Notes under the pieces: generated by a model | Told to the model about the DNA's origin: nothing | Database searches by the model: none | The model's input: the letters and a program-made list of their open reading frames with translations, nothing else | Part shown: piece after piece, positions 20,221-31,872 of the stretch | Numbering within the stretch: the stretch's first letter is position 1 | Layout: each line of letters starts with the position of its first letter | Program-made: the position numbers and the translations under genes | From: Boesenbergia rotunda | Taxonomy: Eukaryota > Streptophyta > Magnoliopsida > Zingiberales > Zingiberaceae | Assembly (NCBI GenBank): GCA_024364735.1 | Contig: JAGFNQ010009519.1 | Coordinates: 1 to 64,000, forward strand | Direction: 5' to 3' | Length of the DNA stretch: 64,000 bases

Positions 20221-21195
20221 TAATGATCCGGTCGGATTATATCCCAAGCTAGACGGTCCTTTGTCAGGTAGCGGCTGACGTGGGGTCAAGGAGTGGGGCG
20301 GTCAAAGATCGGTTGAGCTCTGGGTAGAGGGTTATCTGGGCGGTCGGTATCCAACGGCCAGCTAGATAATCAGTCCAGATGGCAGAACGTACTCGCCTTG
20401 GGGGTTCTCTCCCGCCTAATACTGAGAGACGAAAGAACCGACTCAGACCGGGCAAGTCAACCGATCGATCGGATGGGTCGGACGGAGGATCATTGCTTGG
20501 GCCATGGCGAACTTTCGGGTTGCGTGGCTACAAGGTTGGTCAGTCGAGAGGCCGAGCAGTCGAGAGGCCGAGCAGTCGCTCGGACCTTTGGCACACCCGA
20601 GACCCAGGAACCATAGCCTATGGAGAATCTTGCATAAGATACGGTTCCATTAGGATGTGACCCGTCAAGATACGAGAGGTGACTCAAAGTACGAGATAAT
20701 TACTATGATGAGATATATCGATGGTTCACCAAGATTGACAGGAATAATGTAACTAATGAGTATAGCCTATAATCGCCATCACCGCCCTAATCTCGATCTG
20801 AGATAGAAGATCACCTAGAAATATCTTCTTATTAATGAGAAGCGATGTCTTGGCAGAGTGGGAGCTACCAACGACATCTATAAAAGGGGCCCCCTTCTCC
20901 CACACGCAAGTAGGCTCTCTTTTTCGATTCTTGCTCCTGTTTCTTTTCTTCTCCACTAGTAATCTAACCTGATTGTCAGTGTCTATGCCAGGGATACTCT
21001 AGCCAACCTCTAATGGTTCCTTTTCTTCGTAGTTCATCGAAGCTCTTCGCGGACCACCCGCTGTCCGATCAACAACCAAGCAGTCCTCCTGCGGTCAACG
21101 CAAGCACCACGTCATCTGGGTGTCGTTTTCTCCTCTTTACGACAAGATCAAATTTGGCGTTGTCTGTTAGGCAGCGATTGACGTGGGGTCAAGGA
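20221..21195 (+). mobile_element. Gypsy LTR-like segment, unit 1 copy
   Basis: Has an LTR-like promoter (TATAAAA, 20879-20885, followed by a GC-rich start region). It ends with AAATTTGGCG..GTCTG near 21155-21170, resembling the sequence just downstream of LTRs in many plant gypsy elements. The motif GACGTGGGGTCAAGGA occurs at both ends (about 20278 and 21180). Left boundary and target duplication were not found, so the classification is tentative. Confidence 0.45.
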
Positions 21196-22976
21196 TGTAG
21201 GATCGGTGGCGTCGATATGGAGGGTGAATATTGACTTATACTTTCTTTCATCTTTGAGTCGTTCGTTCGTTCAACTTCGTAACAGAATTGTTAGGAGTAC
21301 AACGGAATAATAAATAAAGAGGAAATACACAACACTAACAAGTGGGATTTTTTACTTGGTTCCCAACCTTCCAGAGTCAGTACGTCCAAGGCCTAATTAC
21401 GGGTAGCGTCCGTCCAGTAGTGGTCTCCTTTCTGGAAGTTTTTCGGAGGTGGAGAAACTCGTCTTATAGTTTTGATTACAAGCAAAATAATAATAATAAA
21501 ATAAATGCAACTTGTGATATGCAAACCAAATGTGAAGGTCTCGGCCAACTCTGGAAGTCCGAAGCACCGCACACTTCTTCTTGGAGCCTCCTTGGCCGCA
21601 GAGCTTCATCTTAGCACTTTTTCTTCGAAAGGAATGAGTAATCGAATGGAAAGATTGATGTTCTAAACTGAGGTGGCGAATCCCCCCTATATAGTAAGCA
21701 TTAGGGCGCCTAAGTGCCCATAAGGGATAACGGAGCTCTTCGCGGACCACCCTCTATGGCTTCAATTTTGATCTAGCCAACGAACGACACGTAGGGGATA
21801 GCCCTGCCTTCTTGGGCACCTGGGTGCACTGGGGCGCCTGGGACCAGCGAGGCACCTGGGAGCTGACGTGGCGCGTACAACTAGCACCGCCAACTCAACT
21901 TCGCCACTTGCTGAGAAAACCCATCTGGGGCACTTGGGTCCTCTCAGGCGCCTGGGTTCTCGGGCACCTGAGCCCTCTCAGGCGCCCCTGATCGCAACAA
22001 CTGGTTACTTTAGCTTGGTCAACCAGGGTTAGTCCAAGAACACAATATAATAAAATAAATGAATGGCAACTATAGCTGTCTGGTTCTGACTTTGGATTTC
22101 AAATGAAATCCTAGATCGAATCAACGCCTACTGTTCCTTTTTCCTGGGGACGCGCCCTCACCTACTCCACCCTGGAGAAGTTACCTTTTGCTAACCGGGA
22201 CCTCCGGTTAGACTTTTGTTCGACCTCCGAGACTCTCGGATCTCGATACATCCGATCCTCAACCCATCTCTACTTCTGTCCGTAGTCCTCGCTCGGCTAA
22301 GTCTTATGTCTGAACCTCGACCAGGATTTCGTGCTCAATTCCTCGAACCAAGACTTCGGTACCCAACCCTCGGCTATGTCTTCGTGCTCGATCCTCGACC
22401 AGGACTTCGTGCCCAATTCCTCGAACAAGGACTTCGGTGCCCAACCCTCGGCCAGGTTTTCGTGCCCAATTCCTCGAACCAGGATTTCACGCCCAGCTTT
22501 ATTTACCAGGACTTCAGTGCCTTGACGAAGACTTCTTTGCTAGTCATCTTAATCCTGACTAGACTTCTCTTTGCCAAACATCAGGTCCTGTTTGGCTTAG
22601 ACCTTGGTCTAACCGACCAACCCTGGGTTCTTTGCCAAACATCAGAACCTGCTTGGCTGACCCTTGTTCTAACTGACCAAACCTCGGTATATTGTCACAC
22701 ATGTCAAATCTAGGTTTGATCACTCTGCCAAATATCAAGTTCTGTTTGGCTAACGCTTAGTCAACCTAAACAACCTTGGGTACTAATTACTCATGCCAAA
22801 CATTAGGTCCTGTTTGGCTAACCCTTTGATCAAACTGATCAAATCTGGGTTTACCCTACCAAACATTAGGTCTTGTTTGACTTAACCCTTGATCACTTTG
22901 ACCATACCTTGGTATATTGTCAAACATCGAAATACTAGAGGTTGATAGTTCATGTTTGATTCTTTTTGCACCAACA
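21196..22976 (-). mobile_element. Alpha-type copia LTR, extra copy from the tandem duplication
   Basis: Reads TGTAGGATCGG ... GCACCAACA on the plus strand; as a minus-strand LTR it starts TGTTGGTGC and ends CCTACA. It matches the interrupted LTR 24741-54015 in order and length (1781 against about 1798 bp). Internal repeats of the type CTTCGTGCCCAATTCCTCGA occupy about 22320-22500. No gene lies in it. Confidence 0.8.
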
Positions 22977-23668
22977 ATCTTCCCCTTTTTGATGTTTAAT
23001 AATAATCTTAAGTTAGGTTTTAGTTTGAGGGTTTTAGAATAATACTTAGGAGAAATCGAAAAAAATTAACTTAAGGTACTCTCTCCCCTTTTGACAGACA
23101 TCAAAAAGAATTATAAGATAATAACAAATATTTTAAAATTTGCACCAACAAATACAATTTTCAAAGAAAATATAATTTTAAAAAATCCTCCCCTTTTTTA
23201 TTAAAAAAATCAAGTACATTTTTCATAAAATATTTTAGGGAACGCTAAGTACTTGAGTAAAATGTGAAAAGATAAGTACTTTATTGATTTGAATTTTCCT
23301 AAATCTGACACAATCCTAGGAATCTTGTTGACCACAAGAAAATTTCCTATGTGTCTTAGAGATTTTCCAATCAAGATAAAGTATTTTGAATATATGTATT
23401 TAATTTTTAAAAAATAATAAATTTTTTGGGTGGATTCCTCCCCAATCTGACACAATCCTAGGAAACCTTGTTAACCACATGGAAAACTTTCTTATGTGTC
23501 TTGGAGATTTTTCCTGACTCAAGTAATTTTTTAAAGGTTTTCAAAGATGTTCAAAAGATGAGAAGATTTTAAAAAAATATTTTGAAAAATAAGAATATTA
23601 TATTTTCAAAAATAAAGTATTTTTGAAAAGATAGTGTTTTCTACAAATATAGTATTTTTGAAAAGATA
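22977..23668 (-). mobile_element. Alpha internal fragment next to the extra LTR
   Basis: Begins ATCTTCCCCTTTTTGATG, the complement of a polypurine tract, and is collinear with 54016-54700. It is truncated at the duplication junction near 23665. Repeats of the type CTGACACAATCCTAGGAA occur near 23307 and 23447. Confidence 0.75.
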
Positions 23669-23749
23669 GTGCTTTCCTCTATTTCATCCTCGCAGTCTAG
23701 CATGAATAATATATGCAAATGTGCTTGTCTTTCTACAACATCAAGGATA

Positions 23750-24740
23750 ATGATCTGGTTGGATTATATCCCAAAGCTAGACAGTCCTTTGTTAGGTAGT
23801 GGTTGACGTGGGGTCAAGGAGTGGGATGGTCAAAGATCAGTTGAGCTCTGGGTAGAGGGTTATCTAGGCGGTCGGTATCCAACGGCCAGCGAGATAATCG
23901 ATCCAGACGGCAGAACATACTCGCCTTGGGGCCGGGCTCTCTCCTGCCTAATACTGAGAGATGAAAGAACCGACTCAGACTAGGCGAGTCAACCGATCGG
24001 TTGCACTGATTGGATGGGCCGATCGGATGGGTCGGACTTTTTTACTTCGAGGATCATTGGTTGGGCCATGGCGAACTTCCGGATTGCATGGCTACAAGGT
24101 TGGTCAGTCGAGAGGTCGAGCAATTGCTTGGACCTTTGGCACACCCGATATCCAGGAACCGTAACCTTTGGGGAATCTTGCATGGGATACGGTTCATTAG
24201 GATGTGACCCATCAAGATACGGGAGGTGACTCAAAGTACGAGATAATTCCTATGATGAGATATGTAGGTGGTTCACCAAAATTGACAGGAATAATGTAAC
24301 TAATGAGTATAGCCTATAACCGCCATCACCGCCTTAATCTCGATCTAAGATAGAAGATCACCTAGAAAGATCTTCTTATTAATGAGAAGCGATGTCTTGG
24401 CAGAGTGAGGGCTACCAACAGCATCTTTAAAAGGGGTCCCCTTCTCCCACGCGCAAGTAGGCTCTCTTTTTCGATTCTTGCTCCCGTTTCTTTTCTTCTC
24501 CACTAGTAATCTAACTTGATTGTCAGAGTATCTGTGCTGGGGATACTTTGGCCAGCCTCTAATGGTTCCTTTTCTTCGTAATTCGCCGAAGCTCTTCGAG
24601 GACCACCCGCTGTCCGATCGGCAACCAAGTACTCCTGCAGTCAACGCCAACACCTCGTCATCTGGGTGCCATTTTCTCCTCTTTACGACAAGATCAAATT
24701 TGGCGCCGTCGTCAGGTAGCGGCTGACGTGGGGTTAAGGA
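23750..24740 (+). mobile_element. Gypsy LTR-like segment, unit 2 copy
   Basis: Second copy of 20221-21195, with the same TATA context (TTTAAAAGGGG-type here, near 24426) and the AAATTTGGCGCCGTC motif near 24695. Divergence from unit 1 is visible at scattered bases. Confidence 0.45.
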
Positions 24741-25201
24741 TGTAGGATCGGTGGCGTTAATAGAGGAGAGGTGAATATCGACTTGTACTTTGTCTTTGAG
24801 TCGCTCATTCATTCAACTTCGTAACAGAGTCGTTAGTAGCACAGCGGAATAATAAATAAAAAGAAAATACACAACACAAACAAGCAGGTTTTTTACTTGG
24901 TTCCCAACTCTCCAGAGTCAGTACGTCCAAGGCCTAATTACGGGTAGCGTCCGTCCACTAGTGGTCTCCTTTTCGGAAGTTTTCTAGAGGCGGAGAAACC
25001 CGTCTTACAGTTTTGATTACAAGCAAAATAATAATAATAAAATAAATACAACTTGTAAGATGCAAACCAAATCTGAAGGTCTCAGCCAACTCTGGAAGTC
25101 CGAAGCGCTGCGCACTTCTTCCTGGAGCCTCCCTAGTAGTAGAGCTTCGTCTTAGCACTTTTTCTTCGCAAGGAATGAGTAATCGAATGGAAAGATTGAT
25201 G

Positions 25202-26750
25202 TGTTGGATCGAGAGAACTGATAGAGGGGGGGTGAATATCGGAAAACGTTCGGATTGAAAAGAGAATGCGTAGCGGAAGATTAAAAACAAAAACACCCAA
25301 ACACCAAGTTTTTTACTTGGTTCGGAGCCTAGGTCGACTCCTACTCCAAGGCCCACGGTCGCTGACCGTTTACTGCGGGCAATACTATAATCGCGCAAAA
25401 TCAGTTACAGAAATAGAATTACAGTTAAAGTGCAGTACTGAAATTAAACTCTTCTTTTTACCGACGTCCGGTGTAGATTACTTTTTCGGAGCAGTAGGAC
25501 GTCGTCGGCGCTTGTATATTGAGTCGGGAGGTTGCCGGAGCAGAGCGCGGAAGCAGAAGAGCGTGAAAGCGTTGAATGAAATTGTTGTTCGAAGCCTCGG
25601 GGTCGAGGGCCCTTTTATAGGCCCTTGGGGCGCCCGGAACGTCGGGGGTGCCCCCCCCACGTGTCGGCCGATCTATCTTTAACTCGGTCAGCTTCTGATC
25701 CCTTCAAACTCGGGATTAGATCTTGACCGGGGCGCCCGGGATGCTGGGGGCGCCCGGATTGACTGGGTCAAACTCTTATCCTCTTGGCTTCGCTGGAGTT
25801 GCTTCAACTTCTTGACCTGGGGACCCCCGGAGCGCTGGGGGCGCCCGGGAGCAGTGGGGGCGCCTCGAACATGAATTGTCGAAGCCTTCTTTTGCATTAT
25901 GTGTTTTGTGTTCACCTTGGGGGCGCCCGGGACACTCCGGGCGCCCTGGTCAGCTGTTGCCTCACTCCTTTGAGGCTCTCTGAGCTGCAGACACTCGTTC
26001 CTTCGGTCCTGCATCCAGGGTTAGTCCAAAACACCATAGAGCAATAAGATATTAGTTTATACAGCCTTAGCTGTCTTGGTTCTGACTTTGGGCCTCCAAA
26101 ATGGAACTCTAGGTCGAACCGACGCCTACTGTTCCCTCGACGGGGAACGCGTCCTCACCTACTCCTCGGGAGAATGTACTTGATGCTAACCGGCTCCTCC
26201 GGTTGGACTTTTGCCTAGCGGTCCTTCGCCAGGTCTTGGATATCAAGCTGTCCTTCGCTTGGTGCCTAGCATTCCTTCGCCAGGTCTTCAGTCCCAAACT
26301 GTCCTTCGCCTGGTGCCTAGCAGTCCTTCGCTAGGACTTTTTACCCTGGCATTCCTTCGCCAATGCCTAGTAGTCCTTCGCTAGGACTTTGTATCCTGGC
26401 ATTCCTTCGCCAGGTGCCTAGCAGTCTTTCGCTAGGTCTTTGTATCCTGGCATTCCTTCGCCAGGTGCCTAGTAGTCCTTCGCTAGGGCTTTGTATCCTG
26501 GCAGTCCTTCGCCAGGTGCCTAGCAGTCCTTCGCTAGGGCTTTGTATCCTGGCAATCCTTCGCCAGGTGCCTAGCAGCCCTTCGCTAGGACTTTATTTTC
26601 TAGCAGTCCTTTGCCAGGTGCCTAGCAGCCCTTCGCTAGGACTTTACTTCCTGCACACTTAGTAATCACATTAGACAACAAATAGTAATTAACTTTGAAC
26701 CCTTTGCCAATATCAAAACAAGGTTCGACATGGTGCTTTCTGCACCAACA
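25202..26750 (-). mobile_element. Beta 3' LTR
   Basis: Plus strand reads TGTTGGATCGAGAG ... CTGCACCAACA. The TATA box reads TATAAAAGGGCCC on the minus strand near 25607-25619. It contains a GCGCCCGGG-rich block (about 25620-25950) and a long CCTAGCGAAGG-type minisatellite (about 26205-26650). It is followed by the polypurine complement ATCTCCCCCTTTTTGATA. Confidence 0.9.
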
Positions 26751-29196
26751 ATCTCCCCCTTTTTGATATATGGCAACACGATTCAAAGTTAAGTAAAAAT
26801 TATAACAGTTTAAGCAAGATGGTTAAGACCAATAAAACATAGCAGTTCTGAACAGTCTAAAACTAATGTAATTTGAATAGAAAAATTTTTCTCATACTCC
26901 CCCTGAATCATTGTGTTATAAAATACTTAACTTAACACTTAACTTTGACCCTTCCTCCCCCTTTGACATATATCAAAAACAAACATAGGTGAACAAAATA
27001 AAGTAAAAAGTTTTTGCAAACCTAAATTTTGTTACAAAACTTTTACTTGGCTTTGTAAAAAGAATTTTACTTAGGCAAAATTTTGAAGCCAAATTTCCCT
27101 AACAAATGGTTCAACTTTGAGAATTGGGAGAAAATTTGTTTTAAAAGACTTTATTTGGAAATACTTTGTGTATTTTGAAAAACAAAAATCTTTAAAAAAA
27201 ATTCTAGACAAGTTTTAAAAAAAATCTTTATTTGGAACCATTTGTCAAAATTTTCAAAAAGTTTTTGCTCAGACAAATTTACTAAGAAAGATTTTACTTA
27301 GAAAAGAAACATGTACTTAAAAACATTTGAAACATTTAGACATACTTGAAAGCATTTGAAGTAGTTTGAGATTTTAACAGCACTTGGCACTTAAAAATAG
27401 TTTGAAGTACTTAGAAATTTTTAAAGTACTTTTAAAAAAATTCTTAGACCAATTTTAAAGCACTTAGAAATACTTAGCTTTTTGTGAAAACGAGATAAAA
27501 AATTTCTCTCTCTTTTCTATTTCTCTCCCCCTTGGCCATATATCAATAAGGAGGTTTTGAAAGAAGATTTAAGAAAGAAATGTGTGTATCAGAGTTTATG
27601 AGCTTTTGAAAATAAAAATACTTGTTATAATTCAGAAAGTATAGCAAGTAGCTTAAATTGTACCAATGAAAACTCCACTTTGAAAAGTATTGTGAAAAAA
27701 ATATTTTGTATCTGTAGGCAAGTTTTTAGAAAATTCACGTACTTAGAATACTATTGCCTTAGAAAAGTATTAGTACTTTTTGAAAATATTATATTTTGAA
27801 AAATAGAAGTACTTTTGAAAGATATTATGCAATTTTTGAAAAATATAAGTACTTTTTTTTAAAATTATGCATTTTTGAAAAATATGCAAGTACTTTAAAA
27901 AAAATAGATTGAGCCTTTTTGGAAAGTCTAAGTACTATTTTTGAAAACTATTAGACTTTGAAAAAAATATAAATAATTTTTGAAAAGTATTATGCATTTT
28001 GAAAACATAATATTTTACTTGACTAGGTTTCTTTTCCAGTCTGACACAATCCTAGGAAACCTTGTTGACTACAAGGACATTTTTCTAAGTGTCTTGGAAA
28101 TTTTTCCAACCCAAGTAAATATTATAAAAGTAACTTTATAAGTCACAAGAATTTTGAAAAATAAAATAATAGTATTTTAGAACAAAAATTATTTAAGTTT
28201 TCAAAAGGATTTTAAATTTATAGTGCATGAAAACATATAATTTTGAAAAAATATTCAATAATTCTTTTAATTTAATCTCCCCTAAGCTTGACCCAGTCCT
28301 AGGAAGCTTGTTGACTACAAGCGATCTTCCTCTGAGTTTTAGGGTTTGATTTAAATTATAAGAATTATCTAATAACTTCAAAACAAATAATTATTAAAAA
28401 AACATTTCAGAAATTCTTTTGACTCAAACTCCCCTTAAATTTGACACATCCTAGGAGTCCTTGTAGATCATGAAGTGAACCTTCCTCTGTATCTTTAGAG
28501 TTTATTAAAATCAAAAGAATAATTCTGAACAATCTTCTGAGTATGATAACTTTCAAGATAAATTTTTGAAAACGTAACTTGAAATGATAGCACAGTTTTC
28601 GAAAATCATGATGATAATTTTTCAACGAGATAGTGATATCGAGGGTTTTTGAATAAGTTTTAAAGCATAAGGTTTTTGAAAAATTTGAATTTTTTGAAAA
28701 AAATTTAAGAAGAACTCCCCCTGTATTCGACATAGTCTGTCTTTTACCTAAGTTCCTTAAGGGACTTCAGTGTTGACCAGGTTTGACTATGTGAACTAGG
28801 TTTGACTATTTTGACCAAGTTAATGACTAAATCAGAACAAGCCCTAGACTCTATTTATTATGATATTTTACAAAAAAAATGTGATGAATGAAAAAGTAGG
28901 GTACAGTACAATAAATTAAAAATTAGAGGTAAGTTTGAATAACTTTTGCAAAGTTTTTTATTTAACAGGATAGTGAATCATGCTTTTAGGTCCTAGATGT
29001 CTCACCCAGTTCTACGTGGTCAAACATGTTAACCTTATGGGTTGTGTGAGACAAATATTTAATTTTAACAAAAAAATGGTTAATTTTGAAACATTAAACC
29101 TTAGTTTAAAAGTTAATATGATTTTTGAGGATTTTGAAATTAATTAGAATTTTAACTTTGAATTTTAAAAATTGTTAAGTTGAATTTTGAAAATAA
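26751..29196 (-). other. Beta internal domain, 3' part, noncoding
   Basis: AT-rich, with many TTTTGAAAA motifs and spaced copies of GACACAATCCTAGGAA..CTTGTTGACTACAAG beside CTCCCC polypurine complements. No coding region is recognised. Confidence 0.7.
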
Positions 29197-30834
29197 TGTT
29201 GGTGCAAGTTGCATCAATGATATTCCTCTTTAAGTATTTTAATGTTTGACAATTCACTTAATTCAGTGATATATTGAACAAACAAAGGGGAGCAAAAGTG
29301 AAGTAACCTAAGTTGAAGAAAAGTCCTAGTTAATCTAGGCATCGGAACCCTAAAGACCTAGCGAAGGGCTGTTAGGCACCTAGCGAAGGACTGCTAGGTA
29401 TTGAAACTCTAAGACCTAACGAAGGGCTGCTAGGTATCGTAACCCTAAGACCTAGCGAAGGGCTGCTAGGCACCTAGTGAAGGACTACTAGGCATAGAAG
29501 ACCTAGCGAAGGGCTGCTAGGCACCTAGTGAAGGACTACTAGGCATAGAAGACCTAGCGAAGGGCTGCTAGGCACCTAGCGAAGGGCTGCTAGGCATAGA
29601 AGACCTAGCGAAGGATTGCTAGGCACTAGGCGAACGACCGCTTGGTAACAAAGACCTAGCGAAGGGCTGCTAGGCACCTGGCGAAGGACTGCTAGGAAAT
29701 GAAGACTTGGTCCAAGGGACTGAGCAACTTAGCTGAGCGATGACTAAGGACAGGAGTAGAGACGGGTCAGGGTTTGGGCGTCTCGAGGTCCAGAAGTATC
29801 GGAAGCTAAGCAAAAGTCCACCCGAAGGGCTGGGTGGCAACCGTCTCCTGAAAGGAGTAGGTGAAGGGCGAGTTCTCGGGGATAGGAACTCGTGCCGGTT
29901 CGACCTAGGGTTTCGTGCAAATCCGAAGTCAGAACCAAGTCCTTAAAGCTTAATATTATATGCATATATGCTTTGTGTTTGTGTATCTTGCAGGTAACAA
30001 GAACCGGAGACAAAACAAGCAGAAGTACTAGCCTTGCAGTCTTAATGCAGGGGGCCCCAATGTTGGGGGCGCCCCCAGTGTTGGGGGCGCCCCCATGCAC
30101 CAGGGCGCCCCTAGTGTTGGGGCGCCCCCATGCACCAGGGCATCCCCAGTGTTGGGGGCGCCCCCAGACAGAGCTAAGAGAGCAGCCTTCGCTGCTGCGA
30201 GTCCGAAGCACAGGATAAGCGCTCAAGAGGGCGCTCGGGATGTTCAGGGTGCCCTGGTCAAAGAACTTATCACCTGCGGCGAAGTAGGTGCAAGGATAAG
30301 GGTTGACTGAGTCTTCCGGGGCGCCCCCAGCGTCCGGGGCGCCCCAGGAGGCCTATATAAGGGGCTTTGACCCCTCTGCTTTAGACACGACTTCAAAGAA
30401 CCATTCCAAACATTCTGACCGACGACAACACGCCAGAAACGAGGCTCTATGACCGGGAGGCTCCAGGAGGAAGTGCGCGGCACTTCGGAGGTCCAGATCG
30501 GCCGAGTTTCAGATCTTGCTTGTTCGGTTTGAGTTTACTATTACGCACTTAATTTTACTTATATTTTGATTGTAAACTTGCACTGTATGTCGGGTTTCTC
30601 CGCCTCCGGAAAGTCCGGGAAGGAGACCAATAGTGGACGGGCGTTCCCGTGCATAGGCATTGGATGTACTGACCCTGGGGGGTCAGGAACCAAGTAAAAA
30701 TCCGCTGTGTACCTGTGTTCTGTTTGTTTTTATTTTCCGCTGCACTAACGATCTGAGTAGTTTTACGAACGAAGTTCTCGCGAAGATTTTCACGTTCGAT
30801 ATTCACCCCCTCTATCGACGGCACCGGTCCGACA
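29197..30834 (+). mobile_element. Gamma 5' LTR
   Basis: Begins TGTTGGTGCAAGTTGC and ends CACCGGTCCGACA. A minisatellite of CCTAGCGAAGGGCTGCTAGG units spans about 29344-29700. Self-complementary GGGGGCGCCCCC blocks occur at about 30040-30170. The TATA box (TATATAA, 30354-30360) is followed by the probable transcription start region. Confidence 0.92.
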
Positions 30835-30836
30835 AT

Positions 30837-30848
30837 TGGTATCAGAGC
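30837..30848 (+). other. Gamma primer binding site
   Basis: TGGTATCAGAGC, complementary to the 3' end of plant initiator-Met tRNA, two bases after the 5' LTR. This is the standard plant copia PBS. Confidence 0.92.
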
Positions 30849-30942
30849 CGAGCCGCTCTTCACCGGACTAACCGCCGACGGAGCAAAGACGCCAGGAGTT
30901 GAGGGGGAGCCCAGGGGTGAATCAGGTATATTTTATTTAAAA

Positions 30943-31872
30943 ATGTCCATTTGTAAATTCCATATTATTTGTTTCACGTGCAGGGTGAGAGGGCACTATA
31001 AAAATCAGTGCCCTACTCGTAAGATTCGGTCTACATCACCGGTGGCGAAGGAGGCACCAGCGCCAGGAAACCGGAGGGACAAAAGTCACGTATAATGTTT
31101 CAAATGCAAGAAATACGAACATTACAAAAGCAAGTGTCCGACGAAGGTACACAAGATTTATGTTCCAAAAATTTTACAAGTTCCTGCACTGCCATGTGAT
31201 AAAGTAGTTAATTTTTCTGATAAAGTAGATTTATTGCATAGTAAAATTAACTTTTTGCATGTTAAATTACAAAACGTGAATATGACCAAAATATTAGAAA
31301 TTAATTGTTTAATTCAGAATATCAATTCAGAAATTGATAAAATTAATTCTGATAATCTATCTGATAAAATTAATTCTGATAAAATTATCCCTGATAATTT
31401 TAATTCAGATAAAATTAAAACTAAGGATAAAACCAAATTCAAATTTGAAAATCCTAAGGATAAAACCGAATTCAAATTTGAAAATCCTAAAGATAAAACC
31501 GAATTCAAATTTGAAAATCCTAAGGATAAAGTTGAATTCAAAAATCTTAAGGATAATTCTAAGTCAAAAAATCCTTTAGATAATTACAAATTCAAATTTG
31601 AAAATCCATTGTATAAATTTGAATTCGAATCTGAAAATTCTAAAGATAACTCTGAAAATCTCAAGATTAATCCAGAAATTAACTCTGAAAATATCAAGAT
31701 GAATCCAGAAACTAATTCTGAAAATCTTAAAGATAATCTAGAGATTAATGTTAAAAATATATATGAGGATGATTCTGGTGAAGATAAAATTCTCCTAGAT
31801 AATAACTTAATCATAGATAATATTGAATATTATTATAAAACTTTAACTAGTGGCCCAATTTACTCCACCTAG
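30943..31872 (+). pseudogene. Gamma nucleocapsid-like remnant: two CCHC knuckles plus low-complexity tail
   Basis: One reading frame with an internal TAA at 31093-31095. Before it is a 50-codon ORF from ATG 30943 with knuckle 1, CFTCRVRGHYKNQC (C-x2-C-x4-H-x4-C). Directly after the TAA comes knuckle 2, CFKCKKYEHYKSKC, then a Lys/Asn/Asp/Ile-rich region with 11-residue tandem units FKFENPKDKTE (about 31425-31550), and a stop at 31870-31872. CCHC knuckles bind nucleic acid in retroelement nucleocapsids. The capsid part of gag and all pol domains are missing. The layout parallels alpha (58758-58913). Confidence 0.7.

Larger units (their letters stand above)
20143..23665 (+). repeat. Tandem segmental duplication, unit 1 (~3.5 kb)
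   Basis: Starts at CTTTCCTCTATTTCATCCTC in the 3' flank of the PTRHD1-like gene and ends near AATATAGTATTTTTGAAAAG. It comprises a gypsy-LTR-like segment, one alpha-type LTR and about 690 bp of alpha internal DNA. The same order recurs from 23669 to about 54695 once two insertions are removed. Confidence 0.85.

Noticed and set aside
26363..26662. Apparent repetitive proteins (SLGLCILAFLRQVPSSP type) here and at 39967-40215
   Set aside because: They are translations of the CCTAGCGAAGG minisatellite in beta LTRs, with no start context or conserved protein.
31234..31872. Possible stand-alone Asn/Lys-rich host protein
   Set aside because: It is in the same frame as the gamma zinc knuckles and lies between PBS and PPT of gamma, so it is the retroelement's low-complexity tail.
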